A stretch of DNA of 23,184 nt from JAAAPF01 sp964481035 (GTDB lineage: Bacteria; Pseudomonadota; Alphaproteobacteria; Geminicoccales; Geminicoccaceae). The DNA is taken from NCBI GenBank assembly GCA_964481035.1, contig CAYZSE010000039.1:1-23184 (forward strand), given 5' to 3'. Below are positions 1-9,151 of this stretch, piece by piece. The notes below the pieces were generated by a model that was not told the origin of the DNA, made no database searches, and worked only from the letters and a program-made list of their open reading frames with translations. The number at the start of each line of letters is the position of its first letter. Position 1 is the first letter of the stretch. A program made the position numbers and the translations under genes.

Positions 1-258
1 GATCGCACCATCCCCGTTCTGAAATCCTACACCGTGTTCAATGTCGAGCAGATCGACGGCCTGCCGGCCCACTATCTCGCACGCGCCGAAAACACACCCG
101 TCAATCCCGATGAGCGGATCGGGCCGGCCAAAGCCTTCTTCGCCGCGACCGGCGCCGATATCGGCGATGGTGGCAACCAGGCTTTCTCCGCGCCCGGACC
201 TGACCGGATCCAGATGCCGGCATTCGCGGCCTTCAGGGATGCGCAAAGCTACTACGTG
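1..258 (+). pseudogene. ArdC-like antirestriction protein fragment (truncated, left end outside window)
   Basis: Frame 1 is open from base 1 and reads through a stretch typical of ArdC/TraC-type antirestriction proteins of plasmids and integrative elements: a TVFNVEQIDGLP block, then FFAATGADI, GGNQAF, and finally a block of the form DRIQMPAFAAFRDAQSYY. In intact relatives the SYY block is followed at once by an HExxH zinc-protease motif. Here that motif is absent, and after about base 255 the reading frame continues into sequence with no resemblance to the family. The gene is therefore cut off at its catalytic half and cannot make a working protease-like domain. The start lies left of the window. 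It sits about 260 bases from the 3' end of a tRNA-Ser gene, so it is most likely debris of an element that integrated there. Family assignment is from motif recognition; the breakpoint is approximate. An assembly join at the break cannot be excluded. Confidence 0.72.
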
Positions 259-519
259 CAGCACAGCGGCAAGATTGGCCGGCGCGCGACACGTGAGGTG
301 GCCAGTGGCTGCTCGCTCAGCCCGCGCCTAGCCCTCTCGGAGATGGGAACCGCTGGAGCGGCGTCCGGCGCACGAGACCGCCAGGACCGTGGAGGCCATG
401 CGCCCGTTCTCGGCCGCTGCCGTTCGTCCCAAGCCGGCGCCCGGTGTGGAGAAGAATGTGGGGAAAGCCGGGGCGTCTACGCTAGAAGTCAATGTTTTTT
501 TTACTTAAGAGAAGATCGA
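259..519. other. Junction region between the ArdC relic and tRNA-Ser; no recognisable gene
   Basis: Open reading frames cross this stretch, but none gives a protein I recognise. It holds a run of eight T at 495-502, striking in such GC-rich DNA, preceded only by a very short hairpin, so a terminator call is not justified. It probably contains the boundary between the old integrated element and the chromosome. Confidence 0.4.
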
Positions 520-612
520 TGGCGGAGGGGATGGGATTCGAACCCACGATACGGGTTATCCCCGTATAACGGTTTAGCAAACCGTCGCCTTCAGCCACTC
601 GGCCACCCCTCC
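520..612 (-). tRNA. tRNA-Ser (anticodon GCU)
   Basis: Read on the minus strand, the sequence folds as a class II tRNA. A 7-bp acceptor stem pairs GGAGGGG (612-606) with CCCCTCC (530-524), followed by a G discriminator (523) and an encoded CCA (522-520). A GGTTCGAATCCC T-arm is present. The anticodon stem-loop has a TTGCTAA loop with anticodon GCU (complement of 576-578). A long variable arm with a TACGGG/CCCGTA pairing is typical of tRNA-Ser. It reads AGC/AGU serine codons. The 3' end points to the ArdC relic, as expected when integrases use the tRNA 3' half as an attachment site. Confidence 0.97.
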
Positions 613-625
613 ACGGGCGCTCGGG

Positions 626-654
626 TGTGTATCGAAGTGAACCAGAAGCGTCAA
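626..654 (-). promoter_or_regulatory. Promoter for tRNA-Ser
   Basis: On the minus strand TTGACG (654-649) is separated by exactly 17 bases from TACACA (631-626), and the tRNA 5' end lies 14 bases further on. The -35 matches the alphaproteobacterial TTGACG form. It overlaps the stop codon of the upstream deacylase gene, so the tRNA can be transcribed both from its own promoter and by read-through. The -10 is only a partial match to consensus. Confidence 0.55.
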
Positions 655-1163
655 TCGACGGGCGCGGGAGGTACGCCGACGTCGTCGGCGACGACGCCGC
701 CCGTGAGGCGGGCCAGTTCGTCGAGCGTGGTCACGAAGACGCAGTGCGGGTGTCCGGCGGCGGCATAGACGGCCGTGAAGCGGCCGAGGCTCGCGTCGAG
801 GGCGACGGGCACCGGCGCGAGGTGGCCGACGGGCGCCACGCCACCGATGGTGAAGCCGGTCGCCGCTTTGACCGCCGCGGGTACGGCCCGGGCCGGCCCG
901 ACCTCGAGTTCGAGGGCCGCCTGCAACGCCGCGGTATCGCATCGCCTGTCGCCGGCGACGCAGGCGAGGACGATGCGCTCGCCGGCGGCGAACGCCAGCG
1001 ACTTGACGATCGCGCCGACGGGAACGTCCAGCGCAACGGCCGCGTCCTCCGCCGTTCGTGCCGTCTCGGTGAGGGCCCGGACGCGGTCCTGGAGCCCGGC
1101 CGCGGCCAAAGCGTCGACGACCCGGCGAACGGCGGGGCGCAAGAGCGCGTCCGCGAGCCTCAA
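651..1163 (-). CDS. YbaK/EbsC-family aminoacyl-tRNA deacylase
   Basis: This is a 170-residue protein of the YbaK/ProX editing family, which hydrolyses mischarged tRNA (for example Cys-tRNAPro or Ala-tRNAPro) in the cytoplasm. It shows the family lysine in IVKSLAF (K54), a GGVAPVGH block at 107-114 and the C-terminal HPHCVFVTTLDEL stretch at about 138-150. Length is normal for a stand-alone member. The chosen start is TTG at 1163, which overlaps the stop of the malonyl-CoA decarboxylase gene as TTGA; there is no in-frame ATG or GTG nearby that keeps the N-terminal helix. It is the last gene of the long minus-strand run and would be translationally coupled to its neighbour. Exact substrate (Cys versus Ala versus other) cannot be told from sequence reading alone. 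The next gene downstream is tRNA-Ser. Confidence 0.87.
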   Translation of the reverse strand: MRLADALLRPAVRRVVDALAAAGLQDRVRALTETARTAEDAAVALDVPVGAIVKSLAFAAGERIVLACVAGDRRCDTAALQAALELEVGPARAVPAAVKAATGFTIGGVAPVGHLAPVPVALDASLGRFTAVYAAAGHPHCVFVTTLDELARLTGGVVADDVGVPPAPVD

Positions 1164-2542
1164 GTCGCCGGCTCGGGCTTGCGCTGCTGGGCCTCCTTGC
1201 GCTGCTGGCCCTCCTTCTTGGCCAGCGGTGAGGCCTTGACCAGCTGCTCGACGGCGCGCGAGGCGACGACCTGCTTGTCGTTGACGAAGGACTCGTGGTT
1301 TCGCTCGACCTGGTCGAGGCGGTAGAGATAGTTGACCATGAGGGTGAACGACTGGCGCACGCCCTTGGCCGAGATGTCGCCGCGCCAGTTGATGCGCTCG
1401 AGCCGTGCGCCGTTGCCGAGGTGAAAGCGGGCGACCGGATCGAGCGGCAGGACCCGGGCCTTCGCGCGCATGAGATACCACGCGCCGAGCTGGCTCAGCG
1501 GCTCCTTGAGGTGGCCGACCTTGGTCTCGTCCTGCCAATCGGCGAGCGAGACCGCCTCCAAGGCCTCGCGAATCGCCGCGAGCTCGGGCTCCTTCGCCGC
1601 TTCCTGCTCGAGCCAACGGCGAAAGCCCGGCACCGGCGACAAGGTGACGAAGGTCTTGAGGCTCGAGAACTCCGCCTGCAGCTCGGCCGCCACCTGCTTG
1701 ATCAGGAAGTTGCCGAAGGAGATGCCCTTGAGCCCCGTCTGGCAGTTGGAGATCGAGAAGAAGACCGCCGTGTCGGCCTGCGTCGGATCGAGCATGTCGG
1801 CGCTGCGCGCGATCAGCGGCTGCACCCGCTCGCTCATCCCCTTGACCAGCGCGACCTGGACGAAGATCAGCGGCTCATCGGGCAAGGCCGGATGGAAGAA
1901 GCCGAAGCAGCGGCGATCGGCGGCGAGCCGACGGCGCAGGTCCTCCCAGCCGTCGATCTCGTGCACCGCCTCGTAGGTGATCAGCTTCTCCAGCACGACC
2001 GCCGGCGTGTGCCAGTCGATCCGCTTCAGCTCGAGGAAGCCGCGGTTGAACCACGAGGCGAACAGGTGGCGGAAGTCCTCGTCGAGCGCCGCGAGCTCCG
2101 CCCGCTCGGCGATGAGCGCCAGCACCCGCTCGCGCATGCGGACCAGCGCCGCGGTGCCGCCGGGCGCCATGTTCAAGCGGCGCAGCAGCTCGCGGCGCGG
2201 CGGCTCGCTGATCCGCACCAACGCCGCCAGCGTGCTCGGCGAGGGCGCCTCGCGGTAGGCTTCGGCGGCGGCGATGACGTCCGCCTCGGCGGGGCAGAAC
2301 TCGAGGACCAGACGCGTGAGGAAGGTCGCTTGCTCGGTGTCGTCGAGTGCCGCGTAGGCCTCGAGCGTGTCGCGGGCGAGAACCGCGCCCGCCGCCTCGC
2401 CCCGCGTAGAGACCAGCGCCCGGCAGAGCTCGACGACGTGATCGGCGTCCGAGCGGCCGTTGCCCCAGAGATTGCGCGCGATCAGGTCGCGGCCACCGTC
2501 CGCGATCGAGTTGAACACCGCTTGGAAGTAGGACTGCGCCAT
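1160..2542 (-). CDS. Malonyl-CoA decarboxylase
   Basis: This 460-residue protein belongs to the malonyl-CoA decarboxylase family (MCD/MatA type), which converts malonyl-CoA to acetyl-CoA and CO2. An N-terminal helical domain covers about residues 1-170. The C-terminal GNAT-like catalytic domain carries the family blocks FGFFHPALPDEPLIFVQVAL (about 213-232), FFSISNCQTGLKGISFGN (261-278), SPVPGFRRWL (302-311) and FHLGNGARLERINW (373-386). The family catalytic histidine is expected to be H374, and the serine lies in the SIS or nearby block. The last 20 residues are a low-complexity Lys/Gln/Arg tail. Start ATG at 2542 is preceded by GAGG. No malonate uptake or malonyl-CoA synthetase gene sits beside it, so a role in controlling malonyl-CoA level seems as likely as growth on malonate; that is inference. 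Confidence 0.93.
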   Translation of the reverse strand: MAQSYFQAVFNSIADGGRDLIARNLWGNGRSDADHVVELCRALVSTRGEAAGAVLARDTLEAYAALDDTEQATFLTRLVLEFCPAEADVIAAAEAYREAPSPSTLAALVRISEPPRRELLRRLNMAPGGTAALVRMRERVLALIAERAELAALDEDFRHLFASWFNRGFLELKRIDWHTPAVVLEKLITYEAVHEIDGWEDLRRRLAADRRCFGFFHPALPDEPLIFVQVALVKGMSERVQPLIARSADMLDPTQADTAVFFSISNCQTGLKGISFGNFLIKQVAAELQAEFSSLKTFVTLSPVPGFRRWLEQEAAKEPELAAIREALEAVSLADWQDETKVGHLKEPLSQLGAWYLMRAKARVLPLDPVARFHLGNGARLERINWRGDISAKGVRQSFTLMVNYLYRLDQVERNHESFVNDKQVVASRAVEQLVKASPLAKKEGQQRKEAQQRKPEPAT

Positions 2543-2578
2543 GGCCTCGCGCGCGCCACCCCTGTTGTGTTGTACCCC

Positions 2579-3484
2579 TCACCCGACGTCGGGCGAAGCT
2601 CGTCGTCGCTCGCGGTGCCAGGCGTAGAGACCGCTGCCGACGACGATACCGGCGCCGAGCCAGGTCCAGCCGTCGGGGACGTCCCCGAACACCGCGGCGC
2701 CCCAGAGAGCCGCCCATACCAGTAACGTATAGCTGAATGGCTGCAACGTCGACGCCGGCGCGCTCCTGAGCGCCCCCAGGAGCAGCAGATGGCCGGCGAA
2801 CCCTGCCACGCAGACCGCGAGCAGCAGCAGCCAGGCCGTCGCGGTCGGTGGCGCGATCCACAGCCGGGGCATGAACGCGCCCGGCACGGCCACGCCCAGG
2901 ACCACGAGGTAGAGGAACGCCGTCTCGCCGCTGTCGGTACGGGCGGTCAGCCGCGTGAGCACCTGGAAGAGCGCCCACAGCACCGCCGCCGCCATGGCCG
3001 CGAGCGCGCCCGGCTCGAGCACGCCCGGGCCCGGGCGGACGATCAAGAGGATCCCCGCGAAGCCCGCCATGACCGCCGCCCAGCGGCGCCAGCCGACGAC
3101 CTCGCCCAAAAGCGGCGCGGCCATTGCGGTCACCGCCAGGGGTGCCGCCGCCAACACCGCGTGGACGTCGGCGAGCGGCAGGTGCCGGATGGCCAGCATG
3201 ACCAGCGCCATCTCGGCGAGCACCGCGAGCACGCGGACGACCTGCAGCCACGGCCGTCGCGCCGCCCCGAGCGCGGCGACCGTTCGTCGCGGTCCCAGCC
3301 ACGCGAGACACACGATCGCCATGAAGCCGTGCCGGACGAACAGCAGCTGCCAGACGGAGTGGTCCTGCAGGAGCACCTTCGCCGCCGCGTCCATGGTGGC
3401 GAGCGCGCCCATCGCCGCGACCATGAGCAGGATCCCGCGGGCGGCCGGTGCGTCCTCGCCGCGCCCGAGGACGCCTCCGCTCAT
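2579..3484 (-). CDS. DMT/EamA-family transporter
   Basis: This 301-residue integral membrane protein has about ten hydrophobic segments spread over its length, the first at about 17-38 and the last at about 272-290, ending in a short basic tail (HRERRR). Two EamA halves can be seen, with LPLADVHAVLAAAPLAVTAM (about 102-121) closing the first and GALRSAPASTLQPFSYT (about 238-254) in the equivalent place of the second. The family exports or imports small metabolites such as amino acids, purines or S-adenosylmethionine; the substrate cannot be read from the sequence. The layout resembles RhaT/EamA exporters common in alphaproteobacteria. Start ATG at 3484 lies 13 bases after the peptidase stop, and its own stop is 36 bases before malonyl-CoA decarboxylase, so it is inside the operon. 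Confidence 0.88.
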   Translation of the reverse strand: MSGGVLGRGEDAPAARGILLMVAAMGALATMDAAAKVLLQDHSVWQLLFVRHGFMAIVCLAWLGPRRTVAALGAARRPWLQVVRVLAVLAEMALVMLAIRHLPLADVHAVLAAAPLAVTAMAAPLLGEVVGWRRWAAVMAGFAGILLIVRPGPGVLEPGALAAMAAAVLWALFQVLTRLTARTDSGETAFLYLVVLGVAVPGAFMPRLWIAPPTATAWLLLLAVCVAGFAGHLLLLGALRSAPASTLQPFSYTLLVWAALWGAAVFGDVPDGWTWLGAGIVVGSGLYAWHRERRRASPDVG

Positions 3485-3497
3485 CGGCCCGCCCGTT

Positions 3498-4763
3498 TCA
3501 CGCGGCGAGCACGGCCTCGGCCGTCCGCTCGAGGCCGCGGCCGACCGGACCGAGCGCGGTCACCGTCGGCTGCGGTCGGGCGAGCAGCCGCGCGCCGAGC
3601 CGCGCCACTTGCGCCGCGTCGACGGCGTCGATGCGCGCGGCGACGCTTGCGGGATCGAGGTAGTCGCCGAAGATCAGCTGCTGGCGGGCGAGATCCTCGC
3701 AGACCGCCGCGCAGCTCTCCAGCGACATGAGCAGGCTCGCCTTGAGCTGGGCCCGGGCCCGGGCGATCTCCCCCTCGCCGGGCGCGGCCGCCAACGCCCG
3801 CAGGCCTGCCTCGGCGAGCACCAGCACCTCGGCCGCGTCCTCGGGCGCGCAAGCGGCGTACATGCCGAGCAGGCCCGTGTCGACGTAACTGGAGCTGAAG
3901 GCGAAGACGCTGTAGGCGAGCCCGCGCTGCTCGCGGATCTCTTGAAAGAGCCGCGACGACATGCCGCCGCCGAGCGCCGTGGCCAGCACCTGGCTCGCGT
4001 AGAAGTCGGGATCGTCGTAGGCGACGCCCTCGAGGCCGAGCACGACGTGGGTCTGCTCGTGGTCCTCGCGCTCGACGTGCCGGCCGCCGCGATAGCGCGC
4101 CGGCGGCATGGCGGGCGTCGGCCGCGCCGGAAGATCGGCCAGCGCCCGCTGGGCGAGGTCGGCGAGGCGGTCGTGGTCGACCTGGCCCGCCGCGGCGACG
4201 ACGAGGCGGTCCGGGGCGTAGTGCGCGCCGAGATAGTCCAAGAGGTCGGCGCGGCCCAGGCGCTCGACCGTGCCGGCGGGCCCCAGGATCGAGCGGCCGA
4301 GGGGCTGGTCGGGATAGGCGCGCTGCTGCCACAGATCGAACACCCAGTCGTCGGGAGTGTCGATGACCTGGCTGATCTCCTGCAGGACCACGGTGCGCTC
4401 ACGGTCGAGCTCGACCTGGTCCATGCGCGAATGGCGGATGATGTCGGCGAGCAGGTCGACGGCGAGCGGCACGTCGCAGCCCAGCACCCGGGCGTAGTAG
4501 GCGGTGTGCTCGCGCGAGGTGTAGGCGTTGAGGTGGCCGCCGACCGCCTCGATCTCCTCGGCGATCGCCCGGGCGTCGCGGCGGGCCGTGCCCTTGAACG
4601 CCATGTGCTCGATGAGATGTGCCACGCCGTTGACCTCCAGGGCCTCATAGCGCGCGCCGACGTCGACCCAGATGCCGACCGAAGCGGTGACGAGGTGCGG
4701 CATCGCGATCGAGACCACACGGACGCCGTTGTCGAGGCGGGTGAAGCGGTAGGCGTCGGTCAC
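3498..4763 (-). CDS. M16-family zinc metallopeptidase (processing-peptidase-like)
   Basis: This 421-residue protein has the inverted zinc motif HLIEH (49-53) with the third ligand E129 in VLQEI, giving the HxxEH-(76)-E spacing of the M16 family. It also has GGHLNAYTSREHTAYYARVL (about 75-94) and the C-terminal GLAYSVFAFSSSYVDTGLLGMY block that shapes the substrate cavity. It is a single full-length M16B subunit with its own active site, like the alphaproteobacterial relatives of the mitochondrial processing peptidase beta subunit. The preferred start is GTG at 4763, which overlaps the purF stop as GTGA; an upstream ATG at 4802 would add 13 residues lying inside purF. Substrates are unknown. 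In many alphaproteobacteria this gene sits next to thrC rather than purF, so the location is a little unusual. Confidence 0.9.
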   Translation of the reverse strand: MTDAYRFTRLDNGVRVVSIAMPHLVTASVGIWVDVGARYEALEVNGVAHLIEHMAFKGTARRDARAIAEEIEAVGGHLNAYTSREHTAYYARVLGCDVPLAVDLLADIIRHSRMDQVELDRERTVVLQEISQVIDTPDDWVFDLWQQRAYPDQPLGRSILGPAGTVERLGRADLLDYLGAHYAPDRLVVAAAGQVDHDRLADLAQRALADLPARPTPAMPPARYRGGRHVEREDHEQTHVVLGLEGVAYDDPDFYASQVLATALGGGMSSRLFQEIREQRGLAYSVFAFSSSYVDTGLLGMYAACAPEDAAEVLVLAEAGLRALAAAPGEGEIARARAQLKASLLMSLESCAAVCEDLARQQLIFGDYLDPASVAARIDAVDAAQVARLGARLLARPQPTVTALGPVGRGLERTAEAVLAA

Positions 4764-6381
4764 TCGGCGTGTTCCAGGAGGTTGCGGCGACGCTTGACCC
4801 AACCGACGCTCGCGTCGTGGTCGGTCAGCGTGGTCGGGTAGTCGCCGGTGAAGCAGGCGTCGCAGTGCGCCGGCCGCGCGGGGTCGCGCCGGGCCTCGCC
4901 GACCGCGCGATAGAGGCCGTCGATCGACAGGAAGGCGAGGCTGTCGACGCCGATGAGGTCCGCGATCTCCGCAACCGAGTGCTGCGCGGCCAAGAGCTTG
5001 GAGCGCTCGGGCGTGTCGACGCCGTAGAAGCAGGAATGGGTGATCGGCGGTGCGGCGATCCGCATGTGGACCTCGGCGGCGCCGGCGGCGCGGACCATCT
5101 GCACGATCTTCGTCGACGTCGTGCCGCGGACGATGCTGTCGTCGACCAGGACCACCCGCTTGCCGGCGAGCGCGGCGCGGTTGGCGTTGTGCTTGAGCTT
5201 GACGCCGAGATGGCGGATCTGATCGGTCGGCTCGATGAAGGTCCGGCCGACATAGTGGTTGCGGACGATGCCGAGATCGAACGGGACGCCGGCCGCCTCG
5301 GCATAGCCGATGGCGCCGGGCACGCCGCTGTCGGGCACCGGGACGACGACGTCGGCGGGCGCCGGCGATTCCCGGGCGAGCTCACGGCCGATGGCCTTGC
5401 GGCACTCGTACACGCCGCGGCCCTCGACGACGCTGTCCGGCCGCGCGAAGTAGACGTACTCGAAGATGCAGAAGCGCCGGGCCATGGCGGCGAAGGGCTT
5501 GAGGCTGCGGAGCTCGCCGTTCTCGACGACGACGATCTCGCCCGGCTCGACGTCGCGCAGGAACTTAGCGCCGAGGATGTCGAGGGCGCAGGTCTCGGAG
5601 GCGAGGACGTAGGCGCCGTCGACCGTGCCGAGCACGAGCGGGCGCACGCCCAGCGGATCGCGCACGCCGATCAGCTTCTTCGCGGTGAGGACGACCAGCG
5701 AGTAGGCGCCCTCGACCCGCCTCAGGCTCTCCTGCAGCCGGGCGAGAACGTTCGCCCCGCGCGAGCGCGCCACCGAGTGGACCAGAACCTCGGTGTCGGT
5801 GGTCGACTGGAACANNNNNNNNNNNNNNNNNNNNNNNNNNNNNNNNNNNNNNNNNNNNNNNNNNNNNNNNNNNNNNNNNNNNNNNNNNNNNNNNNNNNNN
5901 NNNNNNNNNNNNNNCGCGAGCGCGCCACCGAGTGGACCAGAACCTCGGTGTCGGTGGTCGACTGGAACAGCGAGCCCTCGGCGACCAGCTCCGTCCTGAG
6001 GGCGTGCGCATTGGTGAGATTGCCGTTGTGGGCGAGGGCGAGCCCGCCGAAGACGAACTCCGCGAAGAGCGGCTGGATGTTGCGGGTCATCGTCGCGCCG
6101 GTCGTCGCGTAGCGGACGTGACCGATGGCGGCGGTGCCCGGCAGGCCGGCGATGACGGCGGGATCGGCGAAGCTGTCGCCGACCAGCCCACGCGCCTTGT
6201 GGCTGTGGAACAGGCCGTCGGCGACGCTGACGATGCCGGCCGCCTCCTGGCCGCGGTGCTGGAGCGCGTGCAGGCCCAGGGCGGTGAACGCCGCGGCGTC
6301 GCGCGAGCCGGCGATGCCGAAGATGCCGCATTCCTCCCCGAGCCGATCGGAAGCGGCGGCGGGCCGGCTGGCGCTGCGCAT
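4760..6381 (-). CDS. purF: Amidophosphoribosyltransferase (PurF), interrupted by an assembly gap
   Basis: PurF catalyses the first committed step of purine synthesis, glutamine + PRPP to phosphoribosylamine. As given, the gene contains 100 N flanked by two copies of the same 55 bases. Removing the gap and one copy (155 bases) leaves 489 codons in frame and an intact 488-residue protein. In that numbering C18 (CGIFGIAG) is the glutaminase nucleophile after a 17-residue propeptide. The glutaminase domain runs to about 250, and the PRPP loop VVLVDDSIVRGTTS is at 358-371. Cysteines 253, 399, 455 and 458 match the four [4Fe-4S] ligands of the Bacillus-type enzyme in spacing, so this is the iron-sulfur, propeptide-bearing class. 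It follows cvpA by 30 bases, as in many bacteria, and overlaps the peptidase gene. The gene is very probably intact in the organism. Confidence 0.95.
5760..5814. repeat. 55-bp direct duplicate, left copy (contig-end overlap)
   Basis: These 55 bases are identical to 5915-5969 and end exactly at the first N. They encode purF residues around 139-156. The pattern is that of two contig ends that overlap but were joined with an arbitrary gap instead of being merged. Confidence 0.95.
5815..5914. other. Assembly gap (100 N)
   Basis: Exactly 100 N, the conventional length for a gap of unknown size. The flanking duplicate implies that the true gap is negative, an overlap of 55 bases. Confidence 0.98.
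5915..5969. repeat. 55-bp direct duplicate, right copy (contig-end overlap)
   Basis: Second copy of 5760-5814, starting at the first base after the N run. Its right flank continues into the 5' part of purF in frame, and the left copy's other flank continues into the 3' part in frame. Confidence 0.95.
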
Positions 6382-6414
6382 GGGCGTTTCTCCGCGGGCG
6401 TTTGGTGGCGGCGG

Positions 6415-6980
6415 CTACTCGGGCGCCGCAGTCTCGGATGTCGGCGCCGCGTCGGCGTTCGGCAAGGGCAGTTCCGGGGCGAGGCCGCGGGCCGCCCCGA
6501 GGCCTTGGTCGAGCAACGGCCGCAAGCGGGCCTCCATGAGCCAGCTCGGCCGGTCGTCGCCCGGAAAGATGAAGAGCAGGATGAGATAGGTCACGAGGAC
6601 GAGAACCACGCCGCGCAGCGCACCGAAGACGATGCCCAGACCGCGATCGACCGGCGCGAGGAAGCTGTTCTCGATCAGGCTCGCGGCGATCCCGGCGATG
6701 ATCAAGAAGACCACGAGCGGCAGGACGAAGGCGGCGCCGATCGCCGCCACCATCCGCAGGGTCGGATCGGCGAGGTAGGGCTCGAGCAACGGCTCCACCT
6801 GTGGCCAGCCGAACCACGCCACCGCCGCCGCGCCGAGCCAGGCGGCGAGCGTGAAGGCCTCGCGGCTCATGCCGCGGAACATCGCCAGCAGCGTCGAGAG
6901 CAGCACCACGACGATGGCGAACAGGTCGAGGGCGGTGAGGCCCAAGAGGCGGAACTGGTCGACCGATTGCAAGAACCCAC

Positions 6981-6984
<4 letters not shown>
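6415..6984 (-). CDS. cvpA: CvpA family membrane protein
   Basis: This 189-residue inner-membrane protein has four hydrophobic segments (about 15-35, 45-62, 78-104 and 116-138) and the family's RG-rich loop regions, including FRGMSREAFTLAAWLGA near 36-52 and a PVDRGLGIVFGALRGV stretch near 110-125. The C-terminus after about 145 is soluble, with an Ala/Pro/Glu-rich tail. CvpA proteins are needed for colicin V production in E. coli and for envelope stress resistance elsewhere; the molecular activity is not settled. Start ATG at 6984 overlaps the radA stop as ATGA. It directly precedes purF, a long-conserved pairing. Confidence 0.92.
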
Positions 6985-8360
<1,376 letters not shown>

Positions 8361-8366
8361 GGCCGG

Positions 8367-9140
8367 CTAGGCCGCGCTGACGTCGACGTGGATCGGGCCT
8401 TCGGCGTGGCCCTGGACGAACTGCTCGACATGGGCGTCCTTGGGGTCGTCGATCGCCGCCACCGGGCCGACCCAATGGATGCGCCCGGCATAGAGCATGG
8501 CGACCGTGTCGGCGATGGCGCGCACGCTCTGCATGTCGTGGGTGATGGTCAGCGCGGTGACGCCTTCGTCCGCCGTCGTCGAGCGGATCAGGTCGTTGAT
8601 GACGTCGGCCATGATCGGATCGAGCCCCGTCGTCGGCTCGTCGAAGAAGATCACCTGCGGATCGGCGGCGATCGCGCGGGCGAGGCTCACCCGCTTCTGC
8701 ATCCCGCCCGAGAGCTCGCCCGGCAAGAGCTCCGCGACCTCCGCACCGAGGCCGACGCGCTTGAGGGTCCCGACCGCGATCGCGCGGGCCCGCTCGCGCG
8801 GCAGGCGGTCGGCGTAGACCAGCCGGAAGGCGACGTTCTCCCAGATCTTGAGGCTGTCGAAGAGGGCTCCGCCCTGAAAGAGCATGCCGCACTCGGCGCG
8901 CTTGGCCCGCGCTTGGCCGGTGCGTCCGCCCGCCACCTCGACCCCGTCGATCTGGATCGAGCCCGCATCCGGCTCGAGGATGCCGAGGATGCACTTGATG
9001 AGCACGGATTTGCCCGTGCCCGAGCCGCCGATGACGACGAGCGAGCGCCCAGCCTCGACGTCGAGGTCGACGCCGTCGAGGACGACCGTCGCGCCGAAGC
9101 GCTTCTTGACCCCGCGGATGCGGATCTTGAGCTCGGGCAC
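8367..9140 (-). CDS. mlaF: MlaF-type ABC transporter ATP-binding protein
   Basis: This 257-residue ATPase has Walker A GGSGTGKS (38-45), the Q-loop Q89, the signature LSGGMQKR (143-150), Walker B VIFFDEP (163-169) and the H-loop in LTITHDM. The LSGGMQKR signature is typical of MlaF/Ttg2A, which powers phospholipid trafficking between the inner and outer membranes with the MlaE permease. Start GTG at 9140 has a strong GAGGAGG site 6 bases upstream, within the tail of mlaE. It forms a pair with mlaE immediately upstream. The periplasmic partners MlaD and MlaC are not in the window, so they must be encoded elsewhere if the complex is complete. Confidence 0.92.
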   Translation of the reverse strand: MPELKIRIRGVKKRFGATVVLDGVDLDVEAGRSLVVIGGSGTGKSVLIKCILGILEPDAGSIQIDGVEVAGGRTGQARAKRAECGMLFQGGALFDSLKIWENVAFRLVYADRLPRERARAIAVGTLKRVGLGAEVAELLPGELSGGMQKRVSLARAIAADPQVIFFDEPTTGLDPIMADVINDLIRSTTADEGVTALTITHDMQSVRAIADTVAMLYAGRIHWVGPVAAIDDPKDAHVEQFVQGHAEGPIHVDVSAA

Positions 9141-9151
9141 GGCCCGCCTCC

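Noticed and set aside
34..768. A 244-codon open frame running through the ArdC relic and across the tRNA-Ser gene
   Set aside because: Only the first 85 or so codons match a known family; the rest crosses a certain tRNA gene on the other strand and is low-complexity.
2955..4841. A 628-codon plus-strand open frame opposite the transporter and M16 peptidase genes
   Set aside because: It is antisense to two well-supported genes, is rich in Arg/Ala/His/Asp without any domain, and is expected in such GC-rich DNA.
5760..5969. A true tandem duplication inside purF
   Set aside because: The copies end exactly at the N run, the gap is a conventional 100 N, and only collapsing the duplicate gives an intact PurF.
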